Shown here: one piece after another, positions 19,431 to 25,039 of the stretch
Position numbering within the stretch: the stretch's first letter is position 1
How the letters are laid out: every line of letters begins with the position of its first letter
Source of the DNA: Chara braunii
Taxonomy: Eukaryota > Streptophyta > Charophyceae > Charales > Characeae
Assembly: GCA_003427395.1 (NCBI GenBank)
Contig: BFEA01000121.1
Coordinates: forward strand, 1,503,071-1,528,109
Direction: 5' to 3'
Length of the DNA stretch: 25,039 nucleotides
Position numbers and translations under genes: made by a program
Notes under the pieces: generated by a model
The model's input: the letters and a program-made list of their open reading frames with translations, nothing else
The model's database searches: none
Told to the model about the DNA's origin: nothing

Positions 19431-19628
19431 ACGGGCCCTGCAGGGCCCGTCCTGGACATTCAGCCTAAAGGCTAAAAGCCTAAAACTTAGGGCTTACAGG
19501 CCCCGGTCGTTTCAGCCTGAAAGCTGAAAAACGAGGGCCTGCAGGCCCTACTCCGTTTCAGCCTATTTCTGGGTCTTTCATTCCCAGAGTTTTTCCAGCC
19601 TGAAACGGAGGGCCTTTTTCAGGCCCTC
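19431..19628. repeat. Cluster of perfect palindromes and inverted repeats
   Basis: ACGGGCCCTGCAGGGCCCGT (19431-19450) is a perfect 20-bp palindrome. AGGGCCTGCAGGCCCT (19534-19549) is a perfect 16-bp palindrome. CTCCGTTTCAG (19551-19561) pairs with CTGAAACGGAG (19600-19610). GAGGGCCT (19608-19615) pairs with AGGCCCTC (19621-19628) over a 5-base loop. TTTCAGC…GCTGAAA lies just before them. All share the AGGGCC or TTTCAG words, so they look like one module copied and inverted. Confidence 0.9.
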
Positions 19629-19922
19629 ATCGTTTCGACCGCCCCTAAGACTCAGGCACGTAAACAGGGATGTGGAACAGGCCAGGAATAGCCTGTTCCT
19701 CACGAGCTTGAGCAGGAGCTGCAGCGGCAGCCCCTGCCTCCGATCGGCATTGGCAAGAGCAGCCTCCTGGACTGCTCGCCTGCAGTCAGGAGGCACCCGG
19801 TAGTACATAGGCAGTTCCCATGCACTTCCCGGGTAGGTAGTCAGACAGTAGTCAGGTGTANTCTTCAGGATAGCGGAGCAGCACTCAGGAGGAGCGCTGC
19901 TCAGGGCAGATAGCGCTAGTGG

Positions 19923-19975
19923 TAGTCTTCAGCGCTGGGCGCCATAGCTGTAGTCTTCAGCGCTGGGCGCTATAG
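19923..19975 (+). repeat. 28-bp tandem repeat in the E3 LTR
   Basis: Two copies of tagtcttcagcgctgggc followed by gc(c/t)atag, at 19923-19947 and 19951-19975, with one difference. A degenerate part of the same text (tcttcagga) lies at about 19862. Confidence 0.88.
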
Positions 19976-20373
19976 GGTAGTAGTAGTGATATAGGAGAGA
20001 GATGACTGGCGGAGGCCAGTAATACTTACCTGTGGCGCCATCGCTCCAGCTCCATCTTCGAGGTACCTGCACAAAGGCGCCAGCTTCACAGGTTAGTACT
20101 GGACTGAGAGAGAGAGAGAGTTCTTCTTCTTCCTCTTCTAAGTCCACCATCTCTTCTTCCCCTGTCGCTGCCTACTTCTCAGTATCTGTGGACTACGAGA
20201 GAGAGATATGACCTGAGACTTGACGACATTGGATACAGACTCGACATTTGGGATTCAGACATTTTGACGAGGGACTATTTGGGCCTGTGCCGAAGACTTG
20301 GTGTTGACGACATTCCCATCTTTCCCTCCTCTTCGTCTAACCCCCCCTCATCTTCGTTTGTGTATGTGTGGGG

Positions 20374-20403
20374 CTGGCGCAGTCTTCCTGTGTGAAGCGC
20401 CAG
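20374..20403 (+). other. Stem-loop in the R/U5 part of the E3 LTR
   Basis: CTGGCG (20374-20379) pairs with CGCCAG (20398-20403), and inside it CTTC (20384-20387) pairs with GAAG (20394-20397) around loop ctgtgt, leaving a 4-base bulge on the 5' side. Such hairpins near the PBS can act in packaging or strand transfer, but nothing here proves a role. Confidence 0.45.
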
Positions 20404-20569
20404 ACCCCTTTCACACTCTGGGATGATGAGGATGATGTATGTTCTGGACTGCATTGCAACATTGATTGATCAGATCATTGGTATCTAAGTCTTCCGTTTG
20501 CGCCATCTTGTACTTTGCATTGAGAGGTCGGTTCTTGTTCTGGTCTGCACGTTACAGTATGCAACAGTT

Positions 20570-20582
20570 TGGTATCGGAGCG
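20570..20582 (+). other. E3 primer-binding site
   Basis: TGGTATCGGAGCG lies three bases after the 5' LTR and is identical over 13 bases to the E1 site. It is the initiator Met tRNA type with the same A to G variant at position 8. Confidence 0.85.
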
Positions 20583-20706
20583 GACCTCTCATTCAGAGGA
20601 CCCGCTCAATCAAGTAGCAAGCTTGCTTGATCTATTGATCTCATTAGTAAATCAAGTAGGACTTCGTCAAATCTCTGAAAAAAAAAAATTCTCTCGCAAC
20701 AACTAT

Positions 20707-20901
20707 CTGAAATTTCTGATATTCGCATTTCGTTTTACCTGAAAATTTCTGATATTGGTATTTCGTTTTTATGTAACAAATATCTGAAAATTTCTGATAA
20801 ATCGCATTTCGTTTTGTCTGAAAATTCCCGATAGTTGCATTTCGTTTCTCTGATATTTCGCGTACATAGCTGAAATTTCTGATCTTAGTATTTCGTTTTC
20901 T
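20707..20901 (+). repeat. Five-copy AT-rich interspersed repeat
   Basis: Units begin at about 20707, 20739, 20784, 20818 and 20870. Each is CTGAAA(A)TTTCTGATA-like, then 3-5 variable bases, then GCATTTCGTTTT- or GTATTTCGTTTT-like. Spacing is irregular (32-52 bases), so this is a degenerate array rather than a clean tandem repeat. Confidence 0.85.
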
Positions 20902-20902
20902 A

Positions 20903-21174
20903 GGCATATTGGGACAACGATAGAAGTGGTCAAATTCTCGGAAACCGAAATTATTCTTTTCTGAAAATCGAATTTCCATTCTATCTCGCAAAATTTTTTT
21001 GAAACCGAAATCTTGCGAAGCCTACCAATATTGCGATAGGCATATTCGGAGGTTGCTATATTCTCAGAAACTGGATTTCGTTCTTTTCTGAAAATCGCAT
21101 CTTTACTCCATTTCGCAAATTTTCTTTTTCAAGATTGCAGTTTGTAGAAGCCGAAACTTTGCAGAGCCTAGCCT
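20903..21174 (+). repeat. Diverged tandem duplication of about 136 bp
   Basis: Copies 20903-21038 and 21039-21174 both start ggcatatt(g/c)gg. They share ttctc(g/a)gaaac, ttcttttctgaaaatcg, tttcgcaaa-like text and an end near gcctacc or gcctagcc. Confidence 0.75.
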
Positions 21175-21393
21175 AGATCTCGTTCATAGTACTCTTCTGA
21201 CATGTCCTACTCATAATAGATCGACAGATATACAAAAAAAAAAAGAAAAAAAAAAAAGGAAGTAGTCCTCTTTTATTTTTTTTATTTTATTTTTATCTGT
21301 TGATTAGGGCGGAGGAAAGTATTGTTGGGTTGGTTGCCTACCTACGTTTTCCCTCCCACCCACCCCTTTGCATGCTTTTCCCAGTTGGTACAG

Positions 21394-21546
21394 TGCCACG
21401 TCAGCGGTGACACGTCAGTGCCACGTCAGCAGTGACACATCAGTGCCACATCAGCAACGGTGACATGTACGCAACAGTGCCACGTCAGCAGTGACACGTA
21501 AGCAGTGCCACGTCAGCAGTGCCACGTCAGTCACAGTGCCACGTCA
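21394..21546 (+). repeat. Array of ACGT-core motifs before gag
   Basis: TGCCACGTCA occurs exactly six times (21394, 21419, 21478, 21506, 21520, 21537), mixed with TGACACGTCA and TGACACATCA variants. The motif is the complement of TGACGTGGCA, which occurs in the E1 and E2 leaders. TGACGTGG is a hybrid C-box/G-box bound by plant bZIP factors in known promoters; binding here is inference. The last copy touches the gag ATG at 21549. Confidence 0.88.
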
Positions 21547-21548
21547 GC

Positions 21549-23146
21549 ATGACAGGGGCAGCCCTGGGCATGCCAGGCCAACTGGCCAACGAGACTCTGG
21601 CCGAGTACAAACAGCGGTTCCAGGCTCAGATCGATCTGATCGAGGCTGAGGAAAAGCGCCAGCTGGCAGCCGAGGCTGCCCACGTACAGGCTGAAACAGC
21701 GGCAGCAGCAGAGAAGCTGCGGCTACAGGCCGAGGCTGACGTAGCTACCCAGGCAACGAAGCCCAGGATCTGCTGCAGCGGCATGAAGCAACCAGCATTG
21801 AGAGACTCAAGTTCTGGCACTTTGAACCGAACGGCGACGAGGCAACAACAAAAGAGCAGCATAAGGAGTTCATGGCCAAGCTCGTGACCAGGTTGGTTTA
21901 CACTTGTAACCACCTACAGTCCGAGCTGGCGAACCTCCAGCGGGCCGTGCGGAACCATAAGACTCAACATGAGGATGCCACACGGGCACTGGACGCCCGT
22001 GTACAGGACTTGGAACAAGTTCCACCAAGACCAGATGCTGGGCCTTCCAGCAGTGCACCCTCTAGCCGCCAACTGGAGGAACTCGTTGACCACGTAGTGG
22101 CAATGCTCGGTGACATCAGCACCTTCGCTGCACCGACCACCATCAGCAGTCAGCTGCATACCTTGAAGACCGAGGTCCAGCAGCTGCAGTTGACGAACGC
22201 GGATGGCAATATGAAGTTGTACAAGATGCCAACTTTCCAACTGGACAAGTTCGACGACTACACGCAGCAGGATCTGGTCCTCTGGTGGGAAGCATTCACA
22301 ACGCAACTCAGGATTCTGCCCGTCGCCAAGCACGCGTACATCGGCGCCCTGTTCATGAACTCAAAGGGCGGATGCCAGACCTGGTTGACCCACGTGGCAA
22401 CCTCCCACGACGTCGACGTACCGGACTTGAAGGACAAGATCACATGGGAGGAACTGACACGGCTGTGGAAGAAGCGGTTCATCGTCGACAACGCGCCAGC
22501 ACTCGCCATCAACCGTCTGTTCACCATGTCACAGGGCAACACCACAACACGGGACTGGCTCACGGAGTGGCAGAAGATTGCGGCAGTACCCAATCTGGAC
22601 TTGTCATTCACGCATTTACGCCGTGAGTTCTACAACAGGTCCTGTGCTGCATTGGGCCAGGCTCTTGGTGATCGCGAGCAGTACTCAACCTTCGCTGAGA
22701 TCATTGACAAGGCGAGGGAGATCACCAAGACCAACAGGTCAGTTGCACACAAGAAATCAACATCATGGCAGCCGACCTATGTGGAGAAGGTACGAACTGG
22801 TCCACGACAGCAGCACTTCGCTGCAGTCCAGTCGGACAGTGGAGATAACCCAGCAGCCACTCCAGCATCAGGTGACGGAGATCAGGTGGCTGCTGTCCAG
22901 CCGCGAAGCAACAAGTCCCACAACAATGGGAAGGCGAAATCCACATCGCAGGCCGGAAATGGACAGCCAGTACAAGTTCCATGGGTCAAGTTCAACTTGA
23001 CCGAGGTGGAGTACAAGTTCCACGGCCGTTACGGCTGCTGCTACTGGTGCAACAACACCAAGCACAGACCTCCCTGTGCCAGGATCAGGGCAAGGAGGAT
23101 GTGCGACCCCGCCTCAACTCGGGAAACTGATTTCCGCGGAAGGTGA
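21549..23146 (+). pseudogene. gag: E3 gag, one internal frameshift, unusual zinc knuckle
   Basis: The start is ATG 21549; an upstream GTG in the same frame is only repeat sequence. The first part is Ala/Glu/Gln-rich and coiled-coil-like (LAEYKQRFQAQIDLIEAEEK). Near 21765 the frame shifts by one base into the 424-codon frame 21872-23146, where text upstream of its Met is already protein-like. There the capsid fold is visible: FDDYTQQDLVLWWEAFTTQL, YIGALFMNSKGGCQTWL, WEELTRLWKKRFI and RLFTMSQGNTTTRDWLTEWQ. The zinc knuckle (Cys 23039, 23048; His 23063; Cys 23075) has spacing CX2CX4HX3C, one residue short of the norm. The end overlaps pol by about 70 bases in another frame. Probably nearly functional apart from the shift. 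Confidence 0.85.
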
Positions 23147-24752
23147 GGCGACTCCACCTTCTACTCCGCCAGATTCGGCCGCCTTGCTAGCGGCCTCCTG
23201 CACATCTGGGGAGGATGCGAATGTCGCAAGTCCTCGGTACACTTACGAGGATTATGCTGTCCACTTGGTTCCACCGCTGGACCAACCGCTCCATGTGCAA
23301 CAATCCACCGCATGCACGGTTTCATCACCATCGACAACCGATTCGGCAGCTTCGCCGCAATCTATCGCCAGGGATTCGACGTCATGGTCAAGACTTGAAG
23401 AGCTCGACCCATTGACGTTCACGGACTTCCAATGGATGCCCGTTCCCTCGGTCGGACGATTGCCGAAACCGCATTGCAACGTGCTTATGGCACAATTGTG
23501 GGATTACTTGCACACTGTAGTACCATCTCCGTTGATGGACGTCGGAGCAAAGGTTGTCGACCTTCACGCCTACATCGCGAAGATCGACCGCGAGTTCAAG
23601 ACGCAACGGCACGACGACATCGACGCACCATTGTTATACGTACGCATTCAGATCGGAGAGGCGACCTGCAGCGCCATGGTCGATTGTGGAGCTACTCGCA
23701 ACTACATCAGCCAGGACTTCATGGTGCGCGCCGGCCTTGGCCTACGCGTCCGGAGGAAGTCCCAGCCTACGCAATTCACGTTGGCGGACGGTCACACGCA
23801 CAAGTCAATCGACCGGTGCATCGACGACGTCCCAGTGTACTTCGACATTCTGGACACCAAATTCGACATGATCTTGGGCATGTCATGGCTGCGAAGCAAG
23901 GATCACCCGGTGAACTTCTTCAACCACACCGTTCACGTTCGTGATCGGAACGGAGTATTAGTTCCATGCACAGTGCCTCTTCCTCATCCTTCGATCAGCT
24001 ACCACGTGGTATTCGCCGCAAGCATGCGAGCTTCCATCATCAGAAACGACATCGAGGAGATGGGGGTGTGTTTTCTCCAGGCCCTCCCGCCCCAAGACGC
24101 TTCATCGACGGACTCATCTTCAGATCCACGCATCACCGAGCTTCTCGACGCCTACAGCGACGTGTTCGAAGGCCCGCACGGAGTAGTACCGGATCGGCCC
24201 ATCCGCCACAAGATTATCCTCGAGGACGGGGCCGTACCTCCGCGCGGTTGCATCTACCGAATGAGCGAGGAAGAGTTAAGTGTGCTNCGCGCACAACTCG
24301 ACGACCTTCTGGAGAAAGGCTGGATTCGGCCTAGCTCATCGCCATACGGTGCTCCTGTTCTCTTCGTCCGGAAGAAGAACAAGGACCTGCGGTTGCGCAT
24401 CGATTATCGCAAGCTCAACGCGCAGACGATCAGGAACGCCGACCCTCTCCCACGCATCGACGATCTTCTCGAGCGACTGGGCGGCGCCAAGTTCTTCTCC
24501 AAGCTGGACCTCAAGTCGGGATATCACCAACTCGAGATTCGCAAGGAGGACCATTACAAGACCGCGTTTAAGACGCGATATGGGCATTTCGAATGGCTGG
24601 TTATGCCATTTGGCCTTACGAATGCCCCGGCCACTTTCCAAGCGGCTATGACCATGGAGTTCCGACACATGATAGATCGATACGTACTTATCTACCTCCA
24701 CGACATTCTGGTGTACAGCCGGAGTTTGGACGAGCATGTGGAACACCTGCGC
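23076..24752 (+). pseudogene. pol: E3 pol: aspartic protease and reverse transcriptase, truncated
   Basis: Open for 559 codons until the break at 24753. Protease: AMVDCGATRNYIS (catalytic Asp203; DCG in place of DSG/DTG) and FDMILGMSWL. Linker: ELLDAYSDVFEGP and [69 protein letters not shown] (Asp478), [17 protein letters not shown] and [11 protein letters not shown]. The catalytic YLDD is YLHD (residues 540-543, His at 24699-24701), so one of two adjacent Asp residues is lost. Codon 406 or so contains N (24287). The first Met may not be the real start, as pol lies +1 to gag and may have been made by frameshifting. RNase H and integrase are cut off by the nested insertion. Confidence 0.9.
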
Positions 24753-25039
24753 TGTAACGGGAGTGAGGCTGAGGGTGAGCCGAGGGAGAGGAGAGAGAGA
24801 GGGAGAGAGTGAGAGCACACACACACACTCACTCACTCGACACGACGGACTCGGACTGAGGGTTGGACGCAGACACAGTGGCAAGGCACAAAGTCGAAGT
24901 CTTGGATTCCCAATGCCGAAACGGCAAGTCACACTGAGTACAAGTACAGCAGCAGAGAACTGGTACGAGACTGGTCCCCGTACCGTACGGGGAGCCGGTA
25001 TAAGTACCGGTGACACGTACGGTACCAGGGGCATTTCTG
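24753..25039 (+). mobile_element. Nested insertion in E3 pol, probable LTR start
   Basis: RT similarity stops after EHVEHLR, and the text changes abruptly to TGTAACGGGAGTGAGG, a start typical of plant LTRs. There follow GA and CA/CACT simple repeats (about 24775-24840), then a GTAC-rich palindromic part: CCCCGTAC/GTACGGGG (24976-24983, 24985-24992) and CCGGTA/TACCGG (24995-25000, 25005-25010) around TATAAG (24999-25004). No coding sequence is seen, and the rest of the element lies outside the window. A non-LTR insertion or a rearrangement cannot be excluded. Confidence 0.6.
24999..25004 (+). promoter_or_regulatory. Possible TATA box of the nested LTR
   Basis: TATAAG sits in the loop of the CCGGTA/TACCGG inverted repeat, about 247 bases from the LTR start, a plausible U3 position. 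Sequence match only. Confidence 0.3.

Larger units (their letters stand above)
19000..20566 (+). repeat. E3 5' LTR (left edge approximate)
   Basis: The right edge is firm: …GCAACA, then gtt, then the PBS. The left edge is uncertain. 19061-19085 matches, in element orientation, the U3 start of E2 (23 of 25 against the E2 3' LTR), which puts the LTR start a little upstream, at about 19000-19050. The LTR carries palindromes built on GGGCC, a 28-bp tandem repeat at 19923-19975, GA runs, and a stem-loop at 20374-20403. One N lies at 19861. Short open frames here (for example 19578-19808 on the minus strand) match nothing I know. Confidence 0.6.
20583..21548 (+). other. E3 untranslated leader built of three repeat blocks
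   Basis: Nearly 1 kb between PBS and the gag ATG. First comes an AT-rich array of CTGAAA…TTTCGTTTT units (20707-20901), then a diverged tandem pair of about 136 bp (20903-21174), A and T homopolymer-rich sequence (21231-21299), and an ACGT-motif array (21394-21546) ending directly at the gag start. The minus-strand open frame over 20644-20991 is only the repeat read through. Confidence 0.75.
19000..24752 (+). mobile_element. E3: Ty3/gypsy retrotransposon, interrupted in RT
   Basis: Plus-strand element with a 5' LTR ending at 20566, a PBS at 20570, a repetitive leader, gag (21549-23146) and a long open pol (23076-24752) for protease and RT. Pol stops being RT-like at 24753, where a TG-starting sequence begins. 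RNase H, integrase and 3' LTR are not in the window and may lie beyond the nested insertion. It is GC-richer and has far fewer stops than E1 and E2, so it is probably the youngest of the three. The left edge (about 19000) is inferred from a U3 module shared with E2, since no second LTR is available for comparison. Confidence 0.82.

Noticed and set aside
20644-20991. Minus-strand 115-codon frame with repeated RNFxxxRE-like text
   Set aside because: It is the CTGAAA..TTTCGTTTT array read backwards, in an untranslated leader.
21394-21546. CRISPR-like array of short direct repeats
   Set aside because: Repeats are about 10 bases, spacing is irregular and short, no spacers of even length occur, and the context is a eukaryotic retrotransposon leader.
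24336-25034. 232-codon minus-strand open frame
   Set aside because: It is antisense to E3 RT and runs across the nested-insertion junction; GC-rich codon bias explains the lack of stops.

Overview
This window looks like a repeat-filled stretch of a green-lineage (plant or streptophyte alga) nuclear genome. It is dominated by three Ty3/gypsy (Metaviridae-type) LTR retrotransposons, and the left edge of a fourth insertion sits at the right end. The style of the pol proteins (…[19 protein letters not shown]…, a chromodomain-like tail after integrase) and primer-binding sites resembling the initiator-Met tRNA type suggest a charophyte such as Chara braunii. That assignment is from memory of the protein style and cannot be proven here. 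No intact host gene, rRNA, tRNA or CRISPR array is visible. Two N bases (19861, 24287) point to a draft assembly.

Layout. 1-509 is unassigned flank. Element E1 (+ strand, about 510-8958) has both LTRs, a PBS, a 1.3 kb leader, gag, protease, RT, RNase H, integrase and a chromodomain-like tail. All domains are recognisable, but the coding region is broken by many stops and frameshifts. Between E1 and the next element lies a fragment of mitochondrial cox2 (about 9061-9294), read as a NUMT or pseudogene. Element E2 (- strand, about 9295-18187) also has both LTRs, a PBS and all domains. It is less decayed than E1, but its RT active site reads YLDG. 18188 to about 19000 is flank with one candidate terminal exon. 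Element E3 (+ strand, about 19000-24752) has a 5' LTR whose left edge is uncertain, a PBS at 20570, a highly repetitive leader, gag, and a long open pol frame encoding protease and RT. Pol is cut right after the RT catalytic box (YLHD) by a new TG-starting sequence at 24753, probably the LTR of a younger nested element.

How the parts work together. In each element gag would form the particle and protease would mature it. RT and RNase H would copy the RNA from a tRNA primer, and integrase with its chromodomain-like tail would insert the copy. None of the three elements looks autonomous. E1 has lost the protease Asp and carries many stops. E2 and E3 each lack one Asp of the RT pair, and E3 is also truncated. 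The most interesting signals are outside the genes: an ACGT-core motif (TGACGTGGCA or its complement TGCCACGTCA) repeated in the leaders of all three elements; AT-rich tandem repeats in the E3 leader; palindrome clusters in the E3 LTR and the nested LTR; and a conserved C-terminal peptide shared by the E1 and E2 polyproteins.
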